Assembly (NCBI GenBank): GCA_963825685.1
Contig: CAWGUD010000020.1
Span: forward strand, 124,001-188,000
Reading direction: 5' to 3'
Origin: JAOUEA01 sp963825685
GTDB lineage: Bacteria; Actinomycetota; UBA4738; HRBIN12
Length of the DNA: 64,000 bases
The first letter of the stretch is position 1, and each line of letters opens with the position of its first letter. Positions 17,144 through 24,539 of the stretch are shown piece after piece. The notes under the pieces were generated by a model, which saw only the letters and a program-made list of their open reading frames with translations, ran no database searches and was not told where the DNA came from. The position numbers were made by a program, and so were the translations under genes.

Positions 17144-17497
17144 TCAGCCGACGGTGACCACACCGCACATGCCCGTGCACTCCCCGCCCGCGACGGAACC
17201 GTGCAGCGTGCAGACGTACTCGTACCGACCGTTCCTGGTGAAGGTGTAGCGGATCGAGTCGCCTTCAGGCACCTGCCGATGGAAGTGCCACCGACCCTTG
17301 TAGGAACTCACGTTGTGGTCCTGGACGATCGACCGCCACTTCACGGTGTCACCGCGCGTGATCTCGACCCGCCGGGGACGCCAGTCCCGCGCATACCCCT
17401 TCACGATGGTGACCGCCGACGCCTGGGAGAGACCGCCGAGGAGCATCCACAGGCCGCCGCGGCGACGACGGCGATCGCGAAGGTGGCACTTCCTCAC
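17144..17497 (-). CDS. Secreted plastocyanin-like cupredoxin, copy 2
   Basis: Paralogue of the neighbouring cupredoxin, 117 residues, upstream in the same direction with a 64-base gap. The N-terminus is Arg-rich followed by a short hydrophobic stretch (GGLWMLLGGLSQASA), a weak but plausible signal peptide. Copper ligands: His in QDHNVSSYKG, Cys and His in YVCTLHGSV, Met in CTGMCGVV. The same extra cysteine pair surrounds the Met. The mature domains align along their whole length (RDWRPRRVEITRGDTVKWRS against RWRPSSVDIDRGDRVRWR). The two are likely one transcription unit. Confidence 0.8.
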   Translation of the reverse strand: MRKCHLRDRRRRRGGLWMLLGGLSQASAVTIVKGYARDWRPRRVEITRGDTVKWRSIVQDHNVSSYKGRWHFHRQVPEGDSIRYTFTRNGRYEYVCTLHGSVAGGECTGMCGVVTVG

Positions 17498-17621
17498 AAC
17501 GGGACCTCCTGGACGACGGACTCCAGCCTGGAACGGAGGCGTCGACGGCCTGCCGGGACGGCCGAAGTGTAGCCACCGAACCTGCCGCTCGGGCGATTTG
17601 CTCTGCCGCGCATCGCTCGGC

Positions 17622-17627
17622 TACCGT
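17622..17627 (+). promoter_or_regulatory. -10 element before the helical protein gene
   Basis: TACCGT ends six bases before the ATG at 17634; a TTTGCT at 17597 could be its -35. Leaderless start predicted. Confidence 0.4.
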
Positions 17628-17633
17628 GGCGAT

Positions 17634-18107
17634 ATGGCCCCTGACCACGACGACATCACTCCCGCGCTCTCCGAGGCGAAGCGCCGACGCGCGACCCTGC
17701 ACGACGCCCTCGTGCACCTCGAGATCGCGATCTCATCGCCGGCCGCCGGCCGCATCCCCGAGTGGACCGCACTCGTCACGAAGGAGATGATCGGTGTCCG
17801 CGACGCGTTCGATCAGCACGTGCTGGTCACCGAGAAGCCGGGGGGCCTCTACGAGGAGATCATCACGCGGGCGCCGCGGCTCGACGGCACCGTCCGCCGG
17901 CTGAAGGGCGAACATCCCGAGATCGGCGAGAAGGTCGGCGAGATGGTCCAGCGGCTCGAGCTGGCCACGATCGGCGGGCCGGAGTGGCCGCTCGACGACG
18001 CTCGCGACGACCTGCAGCGGTTCATCGGCACGGTGATCCGCCATCGGCAGAAGGGCGCCGACCTCGTGTGGGAGGCGTACAACGTCGACATCGGCGGCAC
18101 CGAGTAG
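17634..18107 (+). CDS. Small helical protein, possibly hemerythrin-like
   Basis: Uncharacterised 157-residue cytoplasmic protein with no signal peptide. The sequence is almost entirely helical, with histidines and acids spaced as in HHE hemerythrin-like bundles: His23/His28, His62 with Glu67 (DQHVLVTEKPGGLYEEI), Glu93-His94 (KGEHPEIGE), and His137. The H...E and EH signatures resemble that fold, but one expected carboxylate ligand is not obvious, so metal binding is a suggestion. The ATG is supported by the TACCGT six bases ahead. It stands alone between the cupredoxins and nadE. Confidence 0.7.
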   Translation: MAPDHDDITPALSEAKRRRATLHDALVHLEIAISSPAAGRIPEWTALVTKEMIGVRDAFDQHVLVTEKPGGLYEEIITRAPRLDGTVRRLKGEHPEIGEKVGEMVQRLELATIGGPEWPLDDARDDLQRFIGTVIRHRQKGADLVWEAYNVDIGGTE

Positions 18108-18148
18108 CGCCGGCCTCGTCGACAGCCGTGCTCCGAGCGTTCCTCGCG

Positions 18149-18154
18149 TAGGCT
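18149..18154 (+). promoter_or_regulatory. -10 element of nadE
   Basis: TAGGCT ends seven bases before the ATG at 18162, without a Shine-Dalgarno sequence. Leaderless start predicted. Confidence 0.45.
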
Positions 18155-18161
18155 CTGACCC

Positions 18162-19784
18162 ATGCCGCGCATCGCCCTCGGACAGGTGAACCTCACGGTC
18201 GGCGACCTCGACGGCAACGTGGCCCGCATGGCCGACGCGGCCGCCCGCGCGACCCAGGACGACGCCGACGTGATCGTGTTCCCCGAGCTCGCGGTCACCG
18301 GGTACCCGCCCGAGGACCTGGTGCACCGCGGTGAGTTCGTGCGGGAGAGCCTCGAGGCCCTCGATGCGCTCGCTCGCAAGACGGCGACCTCGTGCCCGGT
18401 CGTCACGGGCTTCATCGACCGGAGCGACGCGGGGGCGCACAACGCGGCGGCGCTGCTGCGCAACGGCACCGTCGAGTCTCGCTACCACAAGATGCAGCTG
18501 CCGAACTTCGGGGTCTTCGACGAGCAGCGCTACTTCGTGCCGGGCACCGAGGGGACGCGCGTCGAGGTGGCCGGGATGACGGTCGGTCTGTCGGTGTGCG
18601 AGGACGCCTGGCACGACGCCCAGCCGTTCGCGAGCTACGCGGGCCTGCCGCTGATCGTGAACATCAACGGCTCGCCCTACCACCGAGGCAAGACCGCCGA
18701 GCGCGCCGAGATCCTGGCCGCGAGGGCGCGTCGCACCGGCGCCTGGATCGCGTACGTGAACGCGGTCGGCGGCCAGGACGAGCTCGTGTTCGACGGCGGC
18801 TCGATGATGATCGCGCCCGACGGCACCGTGCGCCACCGGGCCACGATGTTCAGCGAGGACCTGCTGATCGTCGACCTGCACGGCGATGCCTCGTTCGCCG
18901 ACCCGCGCCCGGAGTGGCCGACCGACGACGCCGAGGAGGTCTGGCGGGCGCTCGTGCTCGGCCTCGGGGACTACGTCCGGAAGAACGGCTTCCGCGAGGC
19001 GGTGCTCGGGTTGTCCGGCGGCATCGATTCCGCGATCACCGCCGCGCTCGCGGTCGACGCGCTGGGGGCCGAGGCGGTGCGCGGCATCGCGATGCCGTCG
19101 CCCTTCAGCTCGCCCGAGAGCGTCGAGGACGCCGTCGACTGCGCCGGACGACTCGGCATGCGCATCGACACGGTCGAGATCACGAGCGTGCTCGATGCCT
19201 ATCGCTACGCGCTCGCCGAACTGTTCGCCGGCACGGCCGAGGACGTCACCGAGGAGAACCTGCAGGCGCGGATCCGCGGCAACCTGCTGATGGCCCTGTC
19301 GAACAAGTTCGGCCCGATCGTGCTCGCGACCGGCAACAAGAGCGAGTACGCGGTGGGCTACTCGACCCTGTACGGCGACATGGCGGGCGGCTTCGCGCCG
19401 ATCAAGGACGTGCCGAAGACCCTCGTGTACGAGCTCGCGAACTGGCGGAACGCGGCCGCCTCGGCCCGCGGCGAGGAACCACCGATCCCCGAGCGGACGA
19501 TCACGAAGCCCCCGAGCGCCGAGCTGCGACCCGGACAGAAGGACACCGACTCGCTCCCGCCCTACGACGAGCTCGACCCGGTGATCGAGGCCTACGTGGA
19601 GGACGACCTCGGGGTCGACGACATGGTGAGCGCCGGGTTCGATCGGGCGTTGGCCGAGCGCGTCGTGAGGATGATCGACCGCAACGAGTACAAGCGGCGC
19701 CAGGCTGCGCCGGGCGTGAAGATCACCCCGAAGGCGTTCGGACGCGACCGGCGCATGCCGATCACGAACCGCTACGCGGGCTGA
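18162..19784 (+). CDS. nadE: Glutamine-dependent NAD+ synthetase
   Basis: Converts nicotinic acid adenine dinucleotide to NAD with ATP, using ammonia from glutamine. The 540-residue protein has an N-terminal nitrilase/glutaminase domain with the Glu-Lys-Cys triad: Glu in VFPELAVTGYPPEDL, Lys in YHKMQLPNFGVFDE, Cys in VGLSVCEDAW. The C-terminal synthetase domain carries the ATP-pyrophosphatase P-loop LGLSGGIDSAI near residue 285 and ATGNKSEYAVGYSTLYGD near 387. The length and domain order match the shorter two-domain bacterial form, not the long mycobacterial one. Single-gene unit, followed 41 bases later by a tRNA gene. Confidence 0.95.
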   Translation: MPRIALGQVNLTVGDLDGNVARMADAAARATQDDADVIVFPELAVTGYPPEDLVHRGEFVRESLEALDALARKTATSCPVVTGFIDRSDAGAHNAAALLRNGTVESRYHKMQLPNFGVFDEQRYFVPGTEGTRVEVAGMTVGLSVCEDAWHDAQPFASYAGLPLIVNINGSPYHRGKTAERAEILAARARRTGAWIAYVNAVGGQDELVFDGGSMMIAPDGTVRHRATMFSEDLLIVDLHGDASFADPRPEWPTDDAEEVWRALVLGLGDYVRKNGFREAVLGLSGGIDSAITAALAVDALGAEAVRGIAMPSPFSSPESVEDAVDCAGRLGMRIDTVEITSVLDAYRYALAELFAGTAEDVTEENLQARIRGNLLMALSNKFGPIVLATGNKSEYAVGYSTLYGDMAGGFAPIKDVPKTLVYELANWRNAAASARGEEPPIPERTITKPPSAELRPGQKDTDSLPPYDELDPVIEAYVEDDLGVDDMVSAGFDRALAERVVRMIDRNEYKRRQAAPGVKITPKAFGRDRRMPITNRYAG

Positions 19785-19810
19785 ATCGCTCCGCGCGGGC
19801 CGGCGCTCCC

Positions 19811-19816
19811 TACAAT
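19811..19816 (+). promoter_or_regulatory. -10 element of the tRNA-Lys gene
   Basis: TACAAT lies nine bases before the mature tRNA 5' end. It is close to the TATAAT consensus. Confidence 0.55.
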
Positions 19817-19825
19817 CCGAGTCAC

Positions 19826-19900
19826 GGGCCCGTAGCTCAGTCCGGTCAGAGCAGGGGGCTTTTAACCCTCGTGCCGCAGGTTCGAATCCTGCCGGGCCCA
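19826..19900 (+). tRNA. tRNA-Lys (anticodon UUU)
   Basis: A complete cloverleaf can be drawn: acceptor GGGCCCG/CGGGCCC, D-stem GCTC/GAGC, anticodon stem GGGGG/CCCTC with loop CTTTTAA (anticodon TTT), and T-arm GCAGG/CCTGC with loop TTCGAAT. The discriminator is A and the CCA tail is not encoded. First of the Lys-Glu-Asp-Phe set. Confidence 0.95.
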
Positions 19901-19934
19901 CCGATGTCGGCGGCCGCCGCTACCGTCGGCGACG

Positions 19935-20303
19935 ATGCGATCGGTCGACCTCACCGGGCCACGCGGTCTGCGCGCGACCGTCGACGTGCCGACGTCCAGA
20001 CGCGAGCGGGTCCGCGGGCTCCGTGGACACCGTGCGGTGCGGGCGATGCTGTTCGAGCGCTGTCGATCGGTGCACACGATCGGCATGCGCGTCCCGATCA
20101 CCGTCGCCGCGCTCGACCGGGAGTGGCGAGTCCGGCGCGTCTCGGTGGTCCGCCCGCGACGACTGGTGCTGCCTCGCGCCGGCGTTCGACACATCCTCGA
20201 GCTCGACGCGGACGCCGACGTGCGACCGGGTGATCGACTGGCGATCGTGACGCCCGCGACGGGGCGCGCGCGGAGCTCGTTCAGATCAGCGCGCCGACGA
20301 TGA
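19935..20303 (+). CDS. DUF192-family protein
   Basis: Small Arg-rich protein of 122 residues. The central part, RGLRGHRAVRAMLFERC followed by SVHTIGMRVPITVAALD, fits the DUF192 pattern (a GMLF..., then an HTxGM-type strand and an I-P-I segment). It closes with a beta-strand-rich tail (ELDADADVRPGDRLAIV). No signal peptide is present, although many relatives are exported. Function is unknown. Its last bases overlap the end of the convergent small membrane-protein gene by 23 bases. Confidence 0.65.
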   Translation: MRSVDLTGPRGLRATVDVPTSRRERVRGLRGHRAVRAMLFERCRSVHTIGMRVPITVAALDREWRVRRVSVVRPRRLVLPRAGVRHILELDADADVRPGDRLAIVTPATGRARSSFRSARRR

Positions 20304-20445
20304 GCCTCACGAGCGCCGCCGTGGCCGTCGCGCCGACCGCGACGATCGCCGCGACCAGGTACGGGCCCCATGCCGGCACCGCGACGGGTTGCTTCCGGGC
20401 AGGATCGGGAGGCATCAGGCCGAGCCACTCCAGCACGAGTCTCAT
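20281..20445 (-). CDS. Small single-span membrane protein
   Basis: Predicted 54-residue protein of unknown function: a short N-terminal helix (MRLVLEWLGLMPPDPARKQP) and one transmembrane segment (about 28-52, YLVAAIVAVGATATAALVRL). The ATG at 20445 is preferred to an upstream start because sequence before it lacks coding character. It could be spurious, but the hydrophobic segment and codon use are convincing. Converges on the DUF192 gene. Confidence 0.5.
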   Translation of the reverse strand: MRLVLEWLGLMPPDPARKQPVAVPAWGPYLVAAIVAVGATATAALVRLIVGALI

Positions 20446-20522
20446 CACAGCCGGTGTTCGGCGTTCGGGTCCCTGCGGTTGAGCACCGAAGCTCTGCACG
20501 TCGAGCTCGAGCCCTCCCTGGC

Positions 20523-20528
20523 TATACT
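20523..20528 (+). promoter_or_regulatory. Possible -10 element of the tRNA-Glu/tRNA-Asp unit
   Basis: TATACT, 46 bases before tRNA-Glu. No good -35 is visible at the usual spacing. Confidence 0.4.
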
Positions 20529-20574
20529 CTGTCGGCTGCCCTCGGGGCCGCTACCCTGCTGGAGGAGCACCTGC

Positions 20575-20647
20575 GCCCCCATCGTCTAGCGGCCTAGGAC
20601 GCCGCCCTTTCAAGGCGGAAGCACGGGTTCGAATCCCGTTGGGGGCA
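20575..20647 (+). tRNA. tRNA-Glu (anticodon UUC)
   Basis: Cloverleaf: acceptor GCCCCCA/TGGGGGC, D-arm GTCT...AGGAC, anticodon stem CCGCC/GGCGG with loop CTTTCAA (anticodon TTC), T-arm ACGGG/CCCGT with loop TTCGAAT. Discriminator A, no encoded CCA. Confidence 0.95.
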
Positions 20648-20707
20648 CGGTTCCGGGCGCGGATCCTCGGGTCGTCGCGCGGGACCGTGACAACAGGAAC
20701 ACCACGT

Positions 20708-20786
20708 GCGCCCGTAGAGGAGTCAGGCCGTCCTCACCGCCCTGTCAAGGCGGAAATCGCGGGATCGAAGCCCGTCGGGCGCGCCA
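20708..20786 (+). tRNA. tRNA-Asp-like gene (anticodon GUC), atypical arms
   Basis: Acceptor GCGCCCG/CGGGCGC, anticodon stem CCGCC/GGCGG with loop CTGTCAA (anticodon GTC), discriminator G and an encoded CCA all fit tRNA-Asp. The T-loop is ATCGAAG, lacking the invariant T54 and pyrimidine 60, and the D-arm is GAGG/CCTC around a loop ending GT rather than A21. Either a divergent functional tRNA, a decaying copy or a few consensus errors. A strong hairpin follows at once. Confidence 0.75.
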
Positions 20787-20794
20787 TCAGACAC

Positions 20795-20821
20795 CGGGCC
20801 GGCCCTCACGGGGCCGGCCCG
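20795..20821 (+). terminator. Terminator hairpin after the tRNA-Asp gene
   Basis: An 11-pair stem, CGGGCCGGCCC and its complement, with a TCACG loop, eight bases after the encoded CCA. There is no T-tract, as is common in high-GC actinobacteria. Confidence 0.7.
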
Positions 20822-20926
20822 AGGTTCGTGGCCGCGTCGTGCGTGCGCCGGGACCCCCTTGCCTGAATGCCCCTGCACTGCAACGATCCGCCGATCGAGT
20901 GCAGGGTGGACAGGAGGACACGAGCG

Positions 20927-21736
20927 ATGACGGACACAGACACGATGGGAACGACGAACGTGGGCGTGCCGACAGGCACTCGCCTGGCGGTGCTCGGCCT
21001 GCTGATGGTGTCGGCGGCCGGTGCGATCTGGCTGGTGGCCGGGCTGATCTGGGGGCTCGACCTCGGCGGCAGCGCCGGGTTCATCATCCCGACGATCGTC
21101 CTGCCGGCGGTGGCCGCGCTCCTCGTGTGGCGGTTCGGCACCTGGGCCAGGGTCGTCGGGATCGTCGTGGCGCTGCTCGCGATCGGGATGCTCTGGTTCA
21201 CGGCCTTCGGGTTGCTCGAGCCCGACAGCGTGTTCGACTTCGTCGGCGGGCTGCTCGTCGTGCCGGGGGCGGTGATCGCGATCGTGGGCTGCGTGCAGGC
21301 GATCCGTGCAGGACGCCGGGGGGAGCTCCGGGCACGGCGCGAGGGCAGCGAGGCGCGCGCGATCAACGTGATCGTGGCGGTGGTCACCGGGCTCGCGGTC
21401 GTGTCGGCCGTCGTGACCTTCGTCGCACGCTCGACCGCCGACCCATCACAGGCCGACGGCGAGGTCGCCCTCAAGGACTTCAGCTTCGAGGTCGGCGATG
21501 CCGAGGGTCTCACCGTGACCGGCGGGGACACGCTCTACGTCGCGAACGAGGACCCGTTCCACCACACGTTCACGGTCGACGAGCTCGGGATCGACGTCGC
21601 CTTCGGGCCGAGCAGCCAGGAGCTGATCGAGGTTCCGGCGCAGCCCGGCACCTACACGCTGTACTGCCGGCCGCACACGTCGAACCCCGACGACCCTGCC
21701 GAGGGCGACATGGCGACGACGCTGACCGTCGGATAG
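20927..21736 (+). CDS. Membrane-anchored cupredoxin-domain protein
   Basis: A 269-residue protein with an N-terminal membrane module and an exterior copper domain. Four hydrophobic helices lie near residues 19-42, 46-66, 70-92 and 98-122, then a charged loop and a fifth helix near 147-170. The C-terminal cupredoxin (about 185-269) shows the ligand set FHHTFTVDELG, then YTLYCRPHTSNPDD, then a Met in EGDMATTLTV. AGGAGG is nine bases before the chosen ATG; an upstream in-frame ATG at 20867 lacks one. A role in copper handling or electron transfer at the membrane is plausible. It is the third cupredoxin within 5 kb. Confidence 0.8.
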   Translation: MTDTDTMGTTNVGVPTGTRLAVLGLLMVSAAGAIWLVAGLIWGLDLGGSAGFIIPTIVLPAVAALLVWRFGTWARVVGIVVALLAIGMLWFTAFGLLEPDSVFDFVGGLLVVPGAVIAIVGCVQAIRAGRRGELRARREGSEARAINVIVAVVTGLAVVSAVVTFVARSTADPSQADGEVALKDFSFEVGDAEGLTVTGGDTLYVANEDPFHHTFTVDELGIDVAFGPSSQELIEVPAQPGTYTLYCRPHTSNPDDPAEGDMATTLTVG

Positions 21737-21896
21737 CCGAGATCGCGGGTCGGCTGGCGCCCGCGGCAGCGGTCTCCGTCCGGTCGAGGCACCGCGTATC
21801 ACGACCTCGGGAGTGGGACACGGGATGTCACTCCCTGGCCGCCATCTCGGTCTCGAGGGCGGAACCGTCCCAGATCGAGCTCGTCTCGCCTCGAAC

Positions 21897-21902
21897 TAGT
21901 AT
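21897..21902 (+). promoter_or_regulatory. -10 element of the adenylate cyclase gene
   Basis: TAGTAT ends six bases before the ATG at 21909. Leaderless start predicted. Confidence 0.5.
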
Positions 21903-21908
21903 CGCCCG

Positions 21909-23117
21909 ATGGCCAGACCGCGCTTCCGACGCTGGTGGGATGCCCTCATGTCCCTCGGCGCGTACCCGGGAGAAACCGACATCCATCGCGGGACGAGAAG
22001 GATCGTCGTCGGCTACTTCGTCTTCGGAGCGCTGGTTCGCCTACCCATCTCAGCCTCGGAGTTCGGCGATGGGCTGCCGTGGGTGGGCGTGGTCGACCTC
22101 CTGCCGCGCTCTCGAGCGTCCTCCTGCTGAGCGTGCTCGCGCTGAAGCCTGATCGTTTCCCGTGGATCGTCGATGCCGCGTTGTTCCTCATACTCGTCGA
22201 GGTCCTGGCGGGGACGATCATCCTCGGCGGGCTGGTGCCGTCGGATCTGGTGATCCTGTGCGGATTGTTGGTCGTCATCGGCGCGCTGATCGTTCTCTCC
22301 ATCAAGGCGGCGTTCCTGTGGTCCCTGGCCTACGGGGTCACGCTCGTCCTGGCCGTGGTGCTACCCGAGCAGATCGAGCCGGTGCACGTGGTCGAGGGAT
22401 CGCCCGCCGACATCGCGTCAACGATCGTCGGGGTCACGGTCTTCGTGTTCGCCTCCATGGCCTACTTCGTGCGCCAACGTGACCGGTTCCAGAAGGAATC
22501 CGACGACCTGTTGCACGCCATCTTGCCGGACGAGATCGCCAAGCGGCTCAAGTCGGACAGGACGATGATCGCCGACGATCACGAGTCGGCCTCGGTCCTG
22601 TTCGCCGACGTGGTCGGCTTCACGCCGATGTCGGCCACGATGTCCCCGCCCGAACTGGTGGGGTTGCTGAACGCCGTGTTCACGACCTTCGACGGGTTCG
22701 TGGAGGAGTTGGGTCTGGAGAAGATCAAGACCGTGGGAGACGAGTACATGGTGGCCGCCGGCGTGCCGCACGGACGGTCCGATCACGCGCACGCCATCGC
22801 CGAGCTGGCTCTTCGGATCCGCGACCACACCGAGCGACACCGGTTCTACGGCCATGACATCAGCCTGCGGATCGGGATCAACTCGGGCCCGGTCGTCGCC
22901 GGGATCGTGGGCACCCACAAGTTCGCCTACGACCTGTGGGGAGATGTCGTGAACACAGCAAGTCGCATGGAGTCTGAAGGGGTCGAGGGATCGATCCAGG
23001 TCACCCCGGCGACCTACGAGCTGATCCGAGACGAGTTCGTCTGCGAGCCGCGCGGCGTCGTCTCGGTGAAGGGCAAAGGCGACTATGAACACCTACATCC
23101 TCGTCTCGAGGGGATGA
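21909..23117 (+). CDS. Membrane-bound class III adenylate cyclase (two frameshifts)
   Basis: Makes cAMP from ATP. The N-terminal part is a block of hydrophobic helices (for example VDAALFLILVEVLAG, LVILCGLLVVIGALIV), followed by a class III catalytic domain: metal Asp in VLFADVVGFTPMS and KTVGDEYMVAAG, and YDLWGDVVNTASRME. Lys in EKIKTVGD and Asp in YDLWGD are the adenine-specifying residues. Frame changes are needed at about 22105 (start frame ends VVDLL, next frame AALSSVLLLSVLAL) and about 23083, where VKGKGD continues as NTYILVSRG and stops at 23117. Uncorrected, the frame runs on to 23404 with a tail lacking family character. Confidence 0.8.
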
Positions 23118-23568
23118 GCTGCGCCCAGCCAGGGAACGACTCGGCTACGGCGGCCGTCGATCTCGAGGCCGCTAGCGGACATGGGGTGGCCTCGTCCGAT
23201 GTCGGACCGCTTCCCGCGCTCTACGGGTGCCGGAACGACTCGGAGTCGCTCAACCGGTCCTTGGAGGACAGCCTGTTCCTCGGCAGGGCTCACAGCCTCG
23301 GATGGCGTCGTCAGCAGGTCGAGATGCTCGGCCGGTCCATGAAGGTCAACACCCTGACGATGGCCCGCCATAGAGCGGCTGAGGACCTCGCAGCGGCCGC
23401 CTGACTCACTCCCCTTCCGGCACCACCCCGGCAAGGATCAAGGCTGTCTCGGAAACCTCCTCAGGCCGAGATGGCGTCACCGACGCCCGGATCCGATCTC
23501 CACTCGCTACACTTCAACGCGCTGGTAGTGACCTCGGTGGCGATTCCGCCAGGTTCTCTACCGGCCCG
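23118..23568. other. Stretch with no convincing gene
   Basis: A reading frame covers 23118-23404 only as run-on from the frameshifted cyclase; its product has no recognisable features. The remaining bases up to the tRNA-Phe contain a TACACT (23508) that could be a promoter hexamer about 55 bases before the tRNA. I see no RNA gene, repeat or operator here. Confidence 0.5.
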
Positions 23569-23641
23569 GGCCAGGTAGCTCAGTTGGCAGAGCACGCGGC
23601 TGAAAACCGCGGTGTCGGCAGTTCGATTCTGCCCCTGGCCA
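23569..23641 (+). tRNA. tRNA-Phe (anticodon GAA)
   Basis: Cloverleaf: acceptor GGCCAGG/CCTGGCC, D-stem GCTC/GAGC, anticodon stem CGCGG/CCGCG with loop CTGAAAA (anticodon GAA), T-arm GGCAG/CTGCC with loop TTCGATT. Discriminator A, no full CCA encoded. Confidence 0.95.
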
Positions 23642-23656
23642 CGAGACGAGGCTTGC

Positions 23657-24463
23657 TCAGTTCAAGATCTCGCGGCTGCGGACCTCGGCCCACCGGGTGA
23701 GCACACCCTGGTACACGTCGGCCGCCTTCGGGTACTCCCCCGATTCCAACGCCTCGAGCGCCTCGTGCACCTCTCGCGCCGAGTGATCGTCGTCCAGCTC
23801 GTCCCACCGCTGGAAGTCGCACAACGACGCGTAGTCGAGCTCGATCACCGACGTCGGATCGAACTGCACCATCCACTGGTGCAGGTCGAGGATCAGGTCG
23901 CCGATCGGGCCGAGGTCGGACCGGCGCAGCGGTCCGATCGCCTGCTCCGCCCGGCGGATCGCGCGACGTGTGGTCGTTCGGTAGCGCAGACGCCACCGGC
24001 CCTGCGCATCCTCGATCAACTCGCGTTCCTCGTCGCGGAAGAGCACGAACCAGCGGATCGGCACGTGCCACGGGCTCTGGTGACAGAACGACACCGCCGA
24101 GGGATCGCGCCGGCGCAGACGCGCGAGATCCTTCGCGGCCCGCTTGCCGTCCTTCTTCGGCACGAACTGATCCCAGAGCTCGATCGGCTGGGATTGGCGG
24201 AACGACACCATCGCGGCGAGCACCCGCATGCGCATGCGCCGGGGGCTGATCAGCGTGCGTCCGTCGACGTGCAGCACCTCGGCCGTGTCGGCGTCGGCCG
24301 GCGCCAGCACCCCGAGCGTGCCGACCGTGCGGTGGTCGGCGTACCGAGGGCGCAGGGACATCGTCTCGGGACCGTGCAGCAGGAAGCGCTCCCAATGCAG
24401 CTGCTCGCTCCGCTCGAACGCGTCGAGCGGCTGGTACACACGGAGGAACGCGCTGGGCACCAT
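23657..24463 (-). CDS. Conserved actinobacterial protein of unknown function
   Basis: A 268-residue soluble protein that I cannot place in a characterised family. It opens MVPSAFLRVYQPLDAFERSE, has an Arg-rich central part (LRYRTTTRRAIRRAEQ) and an acidic C-terminus. WFVLFRDEER and SFCHQSPWHVPIRW look like conserved core segments. No signal peptide or membrane helix is present. The ATG at 24463 is chosen over the one at 24469 because the TAGACT hexamer then ends nine bases ahead. Similar proteins sit near translation or nucleotide genes in actinobacteria, from memory, but that is weak evidence. Confidence 0.75.
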   Translation of the reverse strand: MVPSAFLRVYQPLDAFERSEQLHWERFLLHGPETMSLRPRYADHRTVGTLGVLAPADADTAEVLHVDGRTLISPRRMRMRVLAAMVSFRQSQPIELWDQFVPKKDGKRAAKDLARLRRRDPSAVSFCHQSPWHVPIRWFVLFRDEERELIEDAQGRWRLRYRTTTRRAIRRAEQAIGPLRRSDLGPIGDLILDLHQWMVQFDPTSVIELDYASLCDFQRWDELDDDHSAREVHEALEALESGEYPKAADVYQGVLTRWAEVRSREILN

Positions 24464-24472
24464 GGGCATCGG

Positions 24473-24478
24473 AGTCTA
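24473..24478 (-). promoter_or_regulatory. -10 element of the conserved protein gene
   Basis: TAGACT ends nine bases before the ATG at 24463. It occupies the position expected for the -35 of the opposing promoter at 24497. Confidence 0.5.
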
Positions 24479-24496
24479 CGAGCTGTCGGCTTCCCC

Positions 24497-24502
24497 TATG
24501 CT
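24497..24502 (+). promoter_or_regulatory. -10 element of the 2-oxoacid dehydrogenase operon
   Basis: TATGCT, 37 bases before the GTG at 24540, leaving a short leader with a GAGGGGGA ribosome-binding site. Confidence 0.45.
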
Positions 24503-24539
24503 CTCGGCGTTCGATGAGCAGGACTCGAGGGGGATCCGC

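Noticed and set aside
17733..19901. A 722-residue minus-strand open frame opposite nadE.
   Set aside because: It even runs through the tRNA-Lys gene and has only Arg/His-rich shadow composition.
20795..20821. A structured RNA or riboswitch after the tRNA pair.
   Set aside because: A simple perfect hairpin right after the encoded CCA is explained as a terminator; no conserved riboswitch core is visible.
23118..23404. Novel C-terminal domain of the adenylate cyclase.
   Set aside because: The family ending NTYILVSRG with a stop is found in the next frame at 23083-23117, so the tail is run-on sequence.
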